Below, piece by piece: positions 1-8,139 of a stretch of DNA of 64,000 nucleotides. The DNA is from Mycetocola zhadangensis (lineage in GTDB: Bacteria; Actinomycetota; Actinomycetes; Actinomycetales; Microbacteriaceae), in NCBI RefSeq assembly GCF_003668565.1, contig NZ_RCWJ01000002.1:124001-188000 (forward strand), written 5' to 3'. The notes under the pieces were generated by a model. It ran no database searches and was not told the DNA's origin. It was given only the letters and a program-made list of their open reading frames with translations. How positions within the stretch are numbered: position 1 is the stretch's first letter; every line of letters starts with the position of its first letter. Made by a program: the position numbers and the translations under genes.

Positions 1-17
1 GACGCACACGCACCTGC

Positions 18-725
18 TCAGGATGCCGTGTACTCAAGCAGGCGTTCGAGTGGACGCGGGGCTGGCGCACTCCCGAGTGCCCCGGTGAGCACCCGGGCGT
101 ACCTGCTCTTGCGACCGCCAATCGTTCCGAGAAAACGGCGCAGCTGAGCTGGGGTCTCCCGCCCGCGCTGCGCTGGCTGATTCTGAAAGGTGCGGAACGC
201 CCGAAGGTCCCCCTCTGCAGCGAGAGCACGTTCAACCCCGTCGATGCCGAGCGCTCGGATCAACTCGTCCTCGAGGTCGGCGTCGCAGGAGAAGAACCCG
301 AGCTCCTCCATCCCGCTCACGTCGAGCTCGGCGCCCAGGCCGGAGTGCTCCATCGCTCGACGGAAGTAGCCCAGCTCGTTGGCGTCACACAGCCCGGCAA
401 CGTCCATGCCGAGACCGGCGGGTCCAAGACGGGAGAGGTACGCCCGAATGTTCATCGCTCCCCCGATCGGCAGCAGCACCACCCGCTCGCTTTCGAGGTC
501 GCGGCCGCGCGCTTCGGCGAGCGCCTCGATCGCCACCCGGTCGCTGTCTCCCTCAACCAGAACGACCAGTGCAACGTCGTCGGCACGCTTCGAGAGTCCG
601 GAGGGCATCGACTCCGTCGGTCCGGTCACCCACGTTTGAACCGCATTGCGAAAGTCGGCGAGGTCGTCCATCGCCTCATTCTGGCGCTGCCCGTCGATCA
701 ACACCAGAGGGATGCCATCCCGCAC
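18..725 (-). CDS. TOPRIM-domain protein (OLD-like)
   Basis: The 235-residue protein has a TOPRIM core of the kind found at the C-terminus of OLD-family nucleases, but no ATPase domain. Visible motifs are VLVEGDSD at about residues 55-62 (the conserved acidic EGxSD), then LLPIGGAMN, then AGLCDANE where family members usually show a DxD pair. The altered second motif (D-A-N-E) leaves metal-dependent catalysis uncertain. The gene begins 14 bp after the stop of the gene at 740-1201 on the same strand, so the two are probably co-transcribed. Internal starts at the MDDLADF or MPSGLSK methionines are possible. The domain assignment rests on motifs; the biological role (DNA cleavage, phosphotransfer or a structural role) is not visible. 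Confidence 0.65.
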   Translation of the reverse strand: MRDGIPLVLIDGQRQNEAMDDLADFRNAVQTWVTGPTESMPSGLSKRADDVALVVLVEGDSDRVAIEALAEARGRDLESERVVLLPIGGAMNIRAYLSRLGPAGLGMDVAGLCDANELGYFRRAMEHSGLGAELDVSGMEELGFFSCDADLEDELIRALGIDGVERALAAEGDLRAFRTFQNQPAQRGRETPAQLRRFLGTIGGRKSRYARVLTGALGSAPAPRPLERLLEYTAS

Positions 726-739
726 GTCGAGCGATCACG

Positions 740-1201
740 TCACCGGCCGGAGGCGAGAAGCTTCACAACCCTCTCCGGCGAGTGCAGAAGCTGCCGCGAC
801 GCCGGGTCCGCCACAAGCCGGGCGAGAAGCGCCGACGCGGCCCTGACGCTCTTGGCCCAGTAGCCGCCGACGTGGTGGCGGGTGATCGGCATCACCATCG
901 GTTCAGCACCGACAACAGACACCGTCAGAGTGCCATCCTGAATGTCATCGGCGATATTCCAATCACCGAAGAGCGAGCCGAGAACACCGAGCGCAACGGT
1001 CGACACCAGACCTGGCAGCCGAAACCGCGTTTCCGGCACCTCCAGCGTGACACTCTCAACACGGAACCACTCGAGACTGAGCGGTTGCTCCCGATACTCG
1101 CGAAGCACGAGAGCGGATGCCGTCAGTTCGGCATGATGGCCGCCAGCGTCCCCGAGAACGAGAGTGGTGCCGCGGGCTTCGAGGGGTCCGAATCGGCTCA
1201 T
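740..1201 (-). CDS. Hypothetical protein, upstream partner of TOPRIM gene
   Basis: I do not recognise this 153-residue protein. It has no signal peptide. A moderately hydrophobic stretch around residues 62-75 (VSTAVALGVLGSLFG-like) is too short and mixed to call a membrane span. The N-terminal half has alternating beta-type segments (TTLVLGD, SVTLEVPETRFRLP) and the C-terminal third is helical (SVRAASALLARLVAD). It is followed after 14 bp by the TOPRIM gene on the same strand, which suggests a two-gene unit. Codon use looks like that of the neighbours. Confidence 0.55.
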   Translation of the reverse strand: MSRFGPLEARGTTLVLGDAGGHHAELTASALVLREYREQPLSLEWFRVESVTLEVPETRFRLPGLVSTVALGVLGSLFGDWNIADDIQDGTLTVSVVGAEPMVMPITRHHVGGYWAKSVRAASALLARLVADPASRQLLHSPERVVKLLASGR

Positions 1202-1335
1202 GCTGCCCAGCCTAGCGATCGAGAACCGACCAATTAGCGGGGGCTATAACCCCGGTTCACCGTCGAAACAACCCCCTGTCACTCATCCCCGGACAGTGTG
1301 AACCTAGCTGACACGGAATGACGACGGGAGTGCAA

Positions 1336-2481
1336 ATGCGAGCGATGGTGTACCGCGGACCGTACAAGGTCCGCGTCGAAGAAAAGGTGATGCCGCCGAT
1401 CGAGCACCCGAACGATGCGATCGTGCGAGTCACCCTTGCCGCGATTTGTGGCTCTGACCTGCACCTGTATCACGGCATGATGCCAGACACCCGGGTGGGC
1501 ATGACCTTCGGGCATGAGTTCATCGGTGTTGTCGAGCAGGTTGGCTCATCGGTCCAGAACCTCAAGGTCGGTGACCGCGTCATGGTCCCATTCAACGTGT
1601 ACTGCGGCTCGTGCTACTTCTGTGTGCGCGGCCTCTACTCGAACTGCCACAACGTGAACCCCAACGCAACGGCGGTCGGCGGGATCTACGGCTACTCACA
1701 CACCTGCGGTGGATATGACGGCGGGCAGTCCGAGTACGTGCGGGTGCCATTTGCCGACGTCGGCCCGTCGATCATCCCCGACTGGCTCGAGGACGAAGAC
1801 GCGCTCATGTGCACCGATGCCCTCGCCACCGGATACTTTGGCGCTCAGCTCGGCGACATCTCGGAGGGCGACACCGTTGTCGTGTTTGGAGCAGGCCCTG
1901 TCGGGCTCTTCGCCGCCAAGTCATCTTGGCTTATGGGCGCCGGTCGAGTGATCGTCATCGACCACCTCGAGTACCGACTCGAGAAGGCCCGCACCTTCGC
2001 GCACGCGGAGACGTACAACTTCGCCGAGTACGACGACATCGTGGTCGAAATGAAGAAGGCCACAGACTACCTCGGCGCCGACGTCGTGATCGATGCGGTC
2101 GGGGCCGAGGCCGACGGCAACTTCACCCAGCACGTGACGGCCGCGAAGTTCAAGCTGCAGGGCGGATCACCCATCGCCCTCAACTGGGCCATCGACTCGG
2201 TCCGCAAGGGCGGCACCGTTTCTGTGATGGGCGCATACGGACCCATGTTCAGCGCCGTGAAGTTCGGCGATGCCATGAACAAGGGCCTGACGCTCCGAAT
2301 GAACCAGGCGCCGGCGAAGCGCCAGTGGCCGCGGTTGTTCGAACACATCCAGAACGGCTACCTCAAGCCGAACGATATCGTCACGCACCGTATCCCGCTC
2401 GAGCACATCGCCGAGGGGTACCACATGTTCTCGGCGAAGCTCGATGACTGCATCAAACCGGTCATCGTTCCAGGCGCCTGA
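1336..2481 (+). CDS. Zinc-dependent alcohol dehydrogenase (formaldehyde-DH-like)
   Basis: A medium-chain zinc dehydrogenase of about 381 residues that should oxidise an alcohol or aldehyde with NAD(P). Visible are the catalytic-zinc region CGSDLHLYHG, the GHEFIGVVEQVG signature, the structural-zinc cysteines in CGSCYFCVRGLYSNC, and the nucleotide-binding GAGPVGLFAA. The length and the insert after the structural zinc site resemble glutathione-independent formaldehyde dehydrogenase relatives. An ATG at 1318 is in frame, but GGGAG sits 5 nt before the ATG at 1336 (MRAMVYRG), so 1336 is the better start. The next gene starts 17 bp downstream behind its own AGGAAGAGG and is probably in the same operon. 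The substrate cannot be read from sequence. Confidence 0.88.
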   Translation: MRAMVYRGPYKVRVEEKVMPPIEHPNDAIVRVTLAAICGSDLHLYHGMMPDTRVGMTFGHEFIGVVEQVGSSVQNLKVGDRVMVPFNVYCGSCYFCVRGLYSNCHNVNPNATAVGGIYGYSHTCGGYDGGQSEYVRVPFADVGPSIIPDWLEDEDALMCTDALATGYFGAQLGDISEGDTVVVFGAGPVGLFAAKSSWLMGAGRVIVIDHLEYRLEKARTFAHAETYNFAEYDDIVVEMKKATDYLGADVVIDAVGAEADGNFTQHVTAAKFKLQGGSPIALNWAIDSVRKGGTVSVMGAYGPMFSAVKFGDAMNKGLTLRMNQAPAKRQWPRLFEHIQNGYLKPNDIVTHRIPLEHIAEGYHMFSAKLDDCIKPVIVPGA

Positions 2482-2498
2482 CAGGAAGAGGGAAGACT

Positions 2499-3065
2499 AT
2501 GCCGTACACAGCGAACCACCCGCCTCGCGCCGAGTCGAATGACGAGCTTCGTGCCCGCATCCCCGGGTGGGGTGCCGACCTCGACCCGAAGGACCGACCG
2601 TCGGTTCCACGCGAGCGATTCGACCCGAGCGCGACAGGTGCGCACTGGGACTTTCCCGAGCGCCAGGAGGAGAAATGGCCACGGGAACGGTCGATCGAGC
2701 ACAAATTCCTCACTCCGGTTTTCGGCACGTCATCGCCGCCGCACGGATTGTCAGGGGTTCTCCGCAAGTTCGCCTACGCGAAATACAGCGAGGGCCGCGC
2801 GGCGCACTGGCTGATCCTGCTCGGCGCCGATCGGGTCGACGCCATCGAAAGCCATCTGCGCTCCTTCGCGACCACGCGGCCCGACAACCCGATCACCGAG
2901 ACCGGGGTGCTCAGCGAGTTCAGCCGCGGCGGCATCTCATCGCGCTTCGGCAAGAAGCGCGTTGACCTGAACCACCAGTGGATCGACCCGATCCTCATCG
3001 CCGGCCCGTGGATCGCAGCCGTCGGTGCGGTGGTGCTCGGAGTGAGGGCGATCGCGAAGCGCTAA
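2499..3065 (+). CDS. Hypothetical protein with C-terminal membrane segment
   Basis: A 188-residue protein that I cannot assign to a named family. The first 65 residues are polar and proline/arginine-rich. The middle is helical, with a run of Lys/Arg/Tyr (RKFAYAKYSEGRAAHW). The last 22 residues contain one hydrophobic span (ILIAGPWIAAVGAVVLGV) followed by a basic tail RAIAKR, so a tail-anchored inner-membrane topology is likely. A strong purine-rich site lies just before the ATG. It is 17 bp from the zinc dehydrogenase, so a role accessory to that enzyme is plausible but is inference from position only. Confidence 0.7.
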   Translation: MPYTANHPPRAESNDELRARIPGWGADLDPKDRPSVPRERFDPSATGAHWDFPERQEEKWPRERSIEHKFLTPVFGTSSPPHGLSGVLRKFAYAKYSEGRAAHWLILLGADRVDAIESHLRSFATTRPDNPITETGVLSEFSRGGISSRFGKKRVDLNHQWIDPILIAGPWIAAVGAVVLGVRAIAKR

Positions 3066-3280
3066 GCGGAACGGGCTCCAGGGCGCGACGTTTCTGTTCT
3101 CCATGGATTGCAAGACGCACCCCGTACATCGGCTGGAATGCTCGGGACCGTTACGCCAGAAGCGATCGACCGGACCCTGCTGAATTTCGGCGGTTGGCTG
3201 AGATCCTGCATGATGGTGGCAACGCGACGATAGTGGCTTCCATCTGAGGCCTTCCGCGTGAGCAGAAACAGGACACTCGG

Positions 3281-3709
3281 ATGCCCACCCCTTCTGTCGA
3301 GCTCCACCCGCTGACCGGTGACTACGTCATCGCCCGCCTGCCCGCGTCCGCCCAGGTCCCGGACGAACTCCTGAGACACTCGCCAGGCGACGGATATGTC
3401 TCAATAACGCGCACTCCCCAGGAGCTGTCGATCGTGTGCCTCTCCGAGCAAGCCCCCGCAAGCGCGAAGATCGACGGCACGTGGAAAGCTCTGTACGCAA
3501 GTGGTCCGATCCCTTTCGGACTCACAGGCGTCGTCACTTCACTCGTCGCCCCGCTATCTGCGGCGGGGTGCGCCGTATTCGTCACCTCGACGTTCGACGG
3601 GGACGTGCTGATGGTTCAATCCGCGGACAGCGATAGAGCTCGAACGCTCCTGAAGGAGGCGGGCCACACGTTTACCTCAGCCTCTGATGTTCGGACGCCC
3701 ACACGCTAG
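3281..3709 (+). CDS. ACT-domain (CASTOR-type) protein
   Basis: A 142-residue soluble protein matching the small ACT/CASTOR-like amino-acid-binding proteins. The pattern is a first beta-alpha module (DYVIARLPASAQVPDELL), then SITRTPQELSIVCLSE, then a second ACT module with the phrase FGLTGVVTSLVAPLSAAG and FVTSTFDGDVLMV. Family members sense or bind small effectors, and no enzymatic residues are visible. The 215-bp space upstream contains no obvious gene, and the next gene lies on the opposite strand, so it is probably monocistronic. The ligand is unknown. Confidence 0.75.
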   Translation: MPTPSVELHPLTGDYVIARLPASAQVPDELLRHSPGDGYVSITRTPQELSIVCLSEQAPASAKIDGTWKALYASGPIPFGLTGVVTSLVAPLSAAGCAVFVTSTFDGDVLMVQSADSDRARTLLKEAGHTFTSASDVRTPTR

Positions 3710-3856
3710 CCATCACCAGGTCAAGCGTGTCAGGGACGAGGACCTCGGTGCCTCACTAAAGGACGCGGGCAGGTTCGTCCTTCGGTGAAACATGGCCGGG
3801 AGCCAATAGCGGGCCTTACCCACCGAGTAGCAGCGATCGATAACCGCTCTGAACGG

Positions 3857-4042
3857 TTACTCGCGAAAACGGGATTTGCGCAGCAGGAGGATATGCCGTG
3901 CCATCGCCAGCGCGCCGAACGCAGCTAGCGCGATCCCGGCCAACTGGAGTCCAATGGGCGGTGCGAATATTGCCATCAGAATGCCCAGAACAATCCAGAA
4001 CCCATTTTGCGCAGTCACCTTACCGAGTGGGACGTTCTTCAT
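3857..4042 (-). CDS. Small two-helix membrane protein
   Basis: A 61-residue protein made almost entirely of two hydrophobic segments (GFWIVLGILMAIFAPP and LAGIALAAFGALAMA) followed by a basic tail (RHILLLRKSRFRE), predicting a two-span inner-membrane protein with both ends in the cytoplasm. I see no family motif. The start lacks a convincing Shine-Dalgarno site, so the start is uncertain. It is one of a series of tiny membrane proteins between 3.9 and 6.7 kb. It is downstream of the lipoprotein at 4070-4702 on the same strand, with a 27-bp gap. Confidence 0.5.
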   Translation of the reverse strand: MKNVPLGKVTAQNGFWIVLGILMAIFAPPIGLQLAGIALAAFGALAMARHILLLRKSRFRE

Positions 4043-4069
4043 TTCGGGTGTTCTGGGGTCGGCAACGCG

Positions 4070-4702
4070 CTAGAAACCTAGCGCGACGAACGGAAGGTTT
4101 GGGTGAAGCTCGTACAGCGACTGAGACACACACGAACTAACCATCTCTAGCCTCTTGGAATCCTCGACTCCGGCCGGGAAATAGTCTTCAAACTTGAACT
4201 CGTCTCCGCTGTAGTCGAGCCCTTCACTGTCCAGACACCGATTGGTCTCCTCGATGAGCGCCGGTTCCATCCTCGGTTCAGTCAGCGCCCTATAGGCGCC
4301 CTCAACCAGATTCACGTGCCTCGACCGGCAGTCCGTGTCTGCTTGAGCAGACGCGGCGTTGGTTGTGTTTCCGTCAAGCACCTGAAGCAGAAGAAGCTCA
4401 TTGTCCGCCGGGTTCAGCACTGGACCGTCAACTTGAAATCCACGTTCGGTGACGCACGTGATGTAGGCCCCGACCGACGCCTCATAGTCATCGAACGTCA
4501 CCGCCCCATCGCTCAGAAGCGCCTCTTGAGAAGAATGCCCTTCCTCCGCAGCCTGGCTGCGAGCGTCTTCGATCACCATGGCGGGCTGGATGTCCACTTC
4601 TGCGTTTTCGGGCGCACTCCGAGATGTGGCCGTGCACCCGACGAGCATCAGTGCGAAAGCAAAAAGACCAAACGGGGTCACTGCAGCGTGAATTTTTGGC
4701 AA
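4070..4702 (-). CDS. Hypothetical lipoprotein
   Basis: A 210-residue secreted lipoprotein of unknown function. The N-terminus MPKIHAAVTPFGLFAFALML is a signal peptide ending in a lipobox LVGC (Cys23). The mature part is acidic and contains further cysteines (YITCVTERGF, DTDCRSRH, TNRCLDSEG, SSCVSQS), suggesting disulfides. Translation appears to begin at a TTG with AAAGG 7 nt upstream. It is probably co-transcribed with the small membrane gene downstream at 3857-4042. No enzymatic motif is visible. Confidence 0.7.
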   Translation of the reverse strand: MPKIHAAVTPFGLFAFALMLVGCTATSRSAPENAEVDIQPAMVIEDARSQAAEEGHSSQEALLSDGAVTFDDYEASVGAYITCVTERGFQVDGPVLNPADNELLLLQVLDGNTTNAASAQADTDCRSRHVNLVEGAYRALTEPRMEPALIEETNRCLDSEGLDYSGDEFKFEDYFPAGVEDSKRLEMVSSCVSQSLYELHPNLPFVALGF

Positions 4703-4894
4703 TGGTCAGCCTTTCTATGAATGGGGCTGTTGCCTGATCAACATATACAGGTGCCGGTTCCACCCCTGCACTGAGCTCACATGCCTTGGAATTTTCCTGC
4801 TCCGGAAGCACCAGTCAGCGAAAGTTGTGCCCTTGGGTGCCGAGTAGTGTCTGTGTCGCACCCCGCACCGATTACCGAAAAAGTTGGGAACCGT

Positions 4895-5134
4895 ATGAGC
4901 GAACGCAAAGAGCATTTCAAGCACCCAGGCTTTCCGCTTGGGTTTGGATCTGTCGCCTTGATTGTGGGCGTCGTGGCGGTCCTGCTGCCCAACCGAGAGT
5001 CAACTGAGGGAAGTGGGGTGTTCTCTGTCCTCGGGGTCCCTAACTGGGGCCTGGGCATCGCGTTACTTGCGCTAAGCGCTCTCATGTTCTATTGGGGAAT
5101 TGGGCAAACCGTGCGGAGAAGAAAGCGCCGCTGA
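4895..5134 (+). CDS. Small two-helix membrane protein
   Basis: An 80-residue protein starting MSERKEHFKHP. It has two hydrophobic segments (FGSVALIVGVVAVLLP and GLGIALLALSALMFYW) and ends in a strongly basic tail RRRKRR, the usual signature of a cytoplasmic end. The frame stays open upstream to 4781, but the stretch before 4895 is compositionally unlike a membrane protein, and the ATG at 4895 follows GGGAACC at a usable distance. Function is unknown. It belongs to the run of tiny membrane proteins in this region. Confidence 0.55.
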   Translation: MSERKEHFKHPGFPLGFGSVALIVGVVAVLLPNRESTEGSGVFSVLGVPNWGLGIALLALSALMFYWGIGQTVRRRKRR

Positions 5135-5348
5135 CGGAATGTAGGAATGTTGCTTAAAGCCAGCTGGTCCCCAGCTTCGTTCTCTCAGATCCCATCGCTG
5201 GCCACGGCTCTGAGCGTCCCAGTTCACGGCGCACAGCGACCCCTAGGGCCCGCCCCAGATGCGTCTCGGATCAGCCGTTGAAGCGGCTTTCGGTGAGGTG
5301 AACCTGAGCCTTGAAATTGAGTTTGCTCGGAATCCAATTGCCACGCAG

Positions 5349-5558
5349 CTATTTCGCAAGTCGGCGGAGGTTGTGCACCCACCATGAGATCCACGCCACA
5401 GCGACGATCACAGAAGCGCCGACCAGCAACCAGTCTTGGAGGGCTGCGGCAGCGACCGTTACGACAGCGTGAAGGACGAGCACAACAACGCCGACCCATA
5501 ACCACGTTCGATTTGAAGGCTTGTCCGAAGGTGGCACTTCTTCGTCGCTCATCGGCAT
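5349..5558 (-). CDS. Small two-helix membrane protein
   Basis: About 70 residues, with a polar start (MPMSDEEVPPSDKPSN), two hydrophobic spans (WLWVGVVVLVLHAVVTVAAA and WLLVGASVIVAVAWISWW) and the basic end VHNLRRLAK. AAGGAG lies 4 nt before the ATG at 5558 and 10 nt before a second ATG at 5552; an upstream in-frame ATG at 5576 precedes the ribosome-binding site and is therefore unlikely. No family recognised. A predicted cytoplasmic C-terminal arginine patch is shared in style, not in alignable sequence, with its neighbours. Confidence 0.55.
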   Translation of the reverse strand: MPMSDEEVPPSDKPSNRTWLWVGVVVLVLHAVVTVAAAALQDWLLVGASVIVAVAWISWWVHNLRRLAK

Positions 5559-5741
5559 GAAGCTCCTTCTCGACATGAGTGCAACCTGAGGCGTTGTGTC
5601 GAACGATAGCGCCTACCGCGTGCTCGCGATGCCGTCGGTTCCGTCCCGCCGTGCGACATGAGCCGGACCCGTCGAAGTTGCGCAGTCTCGAAAGCACCCA
5701 GCCTGGATTCGGTGACTGCGCGACTCACAGCGGAGCGGCGG

Positions 5742-5936
5742 CTATGACACCTCGCGGTCGTCCGAATCGGAAGGAGTCTGGTAGGGCAAGCGGCGCAAGC
5801 GTTGCGCGTAGATGAACAGCGCCACCCCGCCAGCAATCAGCGCAGCCCCAATCACCCAAAGCTGGAGAAAACAAAGCACGATACCGATTCCGCCCACGAG
5901 CGAACTCCCCAAGCCAGCGATCTCTTGCGGGTACAT
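5742..5936 (-). CDS. Small two-helix membrane protein
   Basis: A 64-residue protein beginning MYPQEIAGLG. It has two closely spaced hydrophobic spans (SSLVGGIGIVLCFLQLWV and GAALIAGGVALFIYA), then RLRRLP and a short acidic tail. The ATG at 5936 has AAAAGG 6 nt upstream, which favours it over the in-frame ATG at 5993. No family recognised. It is transcribed towards the similar gene at 5349-5558 on the same strand, 183 bp away. Confidence 0.5.
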   Translation of the reverse strand: MYPQEIAGLGSSLVGGIGIVLCFLQLWVIGAALIAGGVALFIYAQRLRRLPYQTPSDSDDREVS

Positions 5937-6156
5937 CCCGAACCTTTTTCGCTCTTCGCCCACCCCAGTGCTCCGATCCGCAACCAGTGTCAATCACGTG
6001 CTTTCCGACCAAGGTAGCAAGGACATCACACACCCCGTGAAGTACTTCCGAGCGATCGATCCGGCTGTTTCACTCGATCGAAGCGCACCGCACTCGGATC
6101 GTGCTGAATTCATGCTTTCCGTGCGATGCTGGGCTCACCTTCGACGGGAGAATAAA

Positions 6157-6456
6157 TTGGTCACCATCTTCGGCGTTCTTTTCTTCGTCGGTGGGCTTAC
6201 TTTGGCTACGCGATCCGCAATCCTTGAGGTACGCGCCGCAGGTGACCGGCCAATACCGCTATGGCTAAACGGAACAGCGCACCGGCGTCCGCGTGCCAGC
6301 ACGATTTTGCAGCTCACCGCGGTGCTTTTCATCGGCATCGGCGGGGTCCTATTTCTTATTGCCTGGGGACCAGTCGCGATACTTCTAACCGGTTTGGTGT
6401 TCTTTCCGCCGGTCGTGGTTATAGCGATGCACAACAGGGCCGTTCGGGCCCCGTAG
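6157..6456 (+). CDS. Small membrane protein, paralogue of 24485-24805
   Basis: A 99-residue protein read from a TTG start with GGGAG 7 nt upstream. The N-terminal span begins LVTIFGVLFFVGGLTLAT, a polar middle holds an LE..AG..I.L pattern, and the C-terminal pair of spans contains FLIAWGP and ends VVVIAMHNRAVRAP. The same layout and many of the same residues recur at 24485-24805 (LV...GV....GLT..T, FLVIAWG, MVIALHNRHVR). The shared IAWG and MV(I)A.HNR motifs define a small family that I cannot name. The frame stays open upstream, so an ATG at 6113 is an alternative start. Confidence 0.6.
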   Translation: MVTIFGVLFFVGGLTLATRSAILEVRAAGDRPIPLWLNGTAHRRPRASTILQLTAVLFIGIGGVLFLIAWGPVAILLTGLVFFPPVVVIAMHNRAVRAP

Positions 6457-6543
6457 CTGGCCGAGCGGGACCAGAACCGTGAGACACCAGCCGCATGCGG
6501 ACACGATGGGTTACTTGGGCGTTCGCTGTCGCGGCTCAACGCT

Positions 6544-6681
6544 TCATAAAACGTGACGGTGCCAGCCGCGGGTTAGTTGGCGTCTGTCTTGACGACGCGC
6601 CTTTTGCTCGGCAGATAGCACCAGGCACAAACCAACAAACGAGAAGCCCGTGACGAGAACGACAATGACTGCGGCAAGCAT
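6544..6681 (-). CDS. Very small single-span membrane protein (tentative)
   Basis: A 45-residue reading frame with one long hydrophobic helix (MLAAVIVVLVTGFSFVGLCL) followed by a basic tail (EQKARRQDRRQLTRGWHRH). A GAGGTG lies upstream but rather far (about 16 nt) from the ATG, so translation is uncertain. The amphipathic composition and clean positive-inside tail are the only support. It sits between the small membrane gene at 6157 and the PRISE reductase. Confidence 0.3.
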   Translation of the reverse strand: MLAAVIVVLVTGFSFVGLCLVLSAEQKARRQDRRQLTRGWHRHVL

Positions 6682-6851
6682 GTAGCGAAGTGTTTCACCT
6701 CTACAGGGGCGTGGCAACGCAACGTTCACTCGACCAGAACGCCATTTTAAGCGCCAAAGCGCCCTTGTTAGCGTTCGCTTGTGATCGAAACCACTTGTAG
6801 TCGCGGTGCGACCCGACCGACCTGACGCTATGGGCCGGACGGGTCTCACAT

Positions 6852-7961
6852 CTACGCGCCCGGAATGAGCCGATCGGCGCGATAGCGGTCGAAGAGCGTG
6901 GTGAACGAGTCCACCGTGCGGTGGTGCACAGAGAACCCTGCGAGCCGGGACTTGCTGATGTCGGTGACGACCTCGATCTCGCGCCCGAGGTCTGCGTCGG
7001 TGTGCCACCAGGATGCCACCCGGCTCAAGTCGGACTCAAGGAGGTCGTGCTCCTGCACGATCTGCTGCCAGACCTTTTCTGCGCCGACCATCTGCTGCTC
7101 AAGCGGCTGCGGCTCCGCACCGGGGCCAACCGGCTCGACTCCGAAGTACTCGGCGAGGCGTGTCCACATCCAGCGCCAGCGAAACACGTCACCGTTGACG
7201 ACGTTGAAGGCCTGATCGCGCCCTGCTTCTGACGTCGACGCCCAGAACATCTGCTCGGCGAGCACCGTAGCGTCAGTCATGTCGGTGAGTCCGTTCCACT
7301 GCGTGAGCGAGCCAGGGAAAATGAACGGGGTGCCGAGTTTCCGGCAGATCGACGCGTAGACGGCCAGGGTGAGCCCCATGTTCATCGCGTTGCCGACGGC
7401 GTGGCCGATAACGGTGTGCGAGCGGTGCACCGACCAGGTGAAGCCGTCACGTTCAGCTGCGGCAAAGAGCTCGTCTTCCTGCGCATAGTAGAAGTTCGGG
7501 GCATCCAGCCGTGCCTCTTCCTCATGGAAAGGAGTGTCTGGCATGTTGCCCTGCCCATACGCCTCGAACGGGCCTAGGTAGTGCTTGAGGCCGGTGACGA
7601 GCGCGACGTGCTGGAGTGGCGCGTGTGAAAGGGCCGCAAGCAGATCGCGGACCATTCCGCCGTTGACGGCGATGTTCTCTTCCTCGGTCGCCTGACGGGA
7701 CCAGGCGGTGAAGAACACGTGGGTCGGTCGCTCGTCGGCGAGCACTCGAGCGAGGTCTTCGGCCGAGCGGAGGTCAGCCGCGAGCGGACGAACACCGTCG
7801 CGCTCCGCACCGGGACGCCGAGACAACGCCGTGACCTGCCAACCCTGTTCGGTGAGCAGGTCGACCAGAGCGGAGCCCCCGATACCGGTCGCTCCAACGA
7901 CGAGCGCGCTGCGGCCTTCGGAAGGATTCGAACGAGTGGACTGGGCGGTATTGGACGTCAT
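6852..7961 (-). CDS. PRISE-type SDR (progesterone 5-beta-reductase/iridoid synthase-like)
   Basis: A 369-residue extended short-chain dehydrogenase. The N-terminal Rossmann motif is GATGIGGSALVDLL. The motifs that mark the PRISE subfamily are present: TGLKHYLGPF carrying the catalytic lysine, and NFYYAQEDELF carrying the catalytic tyrosine. PRISE enzymes reduce activated C=C bonds of enones with NADPH, and bacterial members have broad substrate range. The enzyme is cytoplasmic. It is preceded on the same strand by the TetR gene (178 bp apart), but its own promoter is likely. The substrate cannot be inferred. Confidence 0.85.
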   Translation of the reverse strand: MTSNTAQSTRSNPSEGRSALVVGATGIGGSALVDLLTEQGWQVTALSRRPGAERDGVRPLAADLRSAEDLARVLADERPTHVFFTAWSRQATEEENIAVNGGMVRDLLAALSHAPLQHVALVTGLKHYLGPFEAYGQGNMPDTPFHEEEARLDAPNFYYAQEDELFAAAERDGFTWSVHRSHTVIGHAVGNAMNMGLTLAVYASICRKLGTPFIFPGSLTQWNGLTDMTDATVLAEQMFWASTSEAGRDQAFNVVNGDVFRWRWMWTRLAEYFGVEPVGPGAEPQPLEQQMVGAEKVWQQIVQEHDLLESDLSRVASWWHTDADLGREIEVVTDISKSRLAGFSVHHRTVDSFTTLFDRYRADRLIPGA

Positions 7962-8139
7962 TCAGCAATGCAACACTCGATGCAGTGAGAAATTCCTTCA
8001 GGCGCTCTGCTCAATATCTCCGGGCACCACCGCGGGCCAAGGGCTCCTCGTCGGCCCACCCGACGAGCCGACACCCGACCTGTTTGTCGAGGTGGCTGAG
8101 GGCGTCCGTGACCAGGTGGCGAAGGAACGGGCCTAGGCG

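Noticed and set aside
5259-5387. 42-codon plus-strand frame (MRLGSAVEAAFGEVN start)
   Set aside because: It has protein-like composition but no ribosome-binding site, and its 3' end overlaps the better supported membrane gene at 5349. It may be a fragment; not reported.
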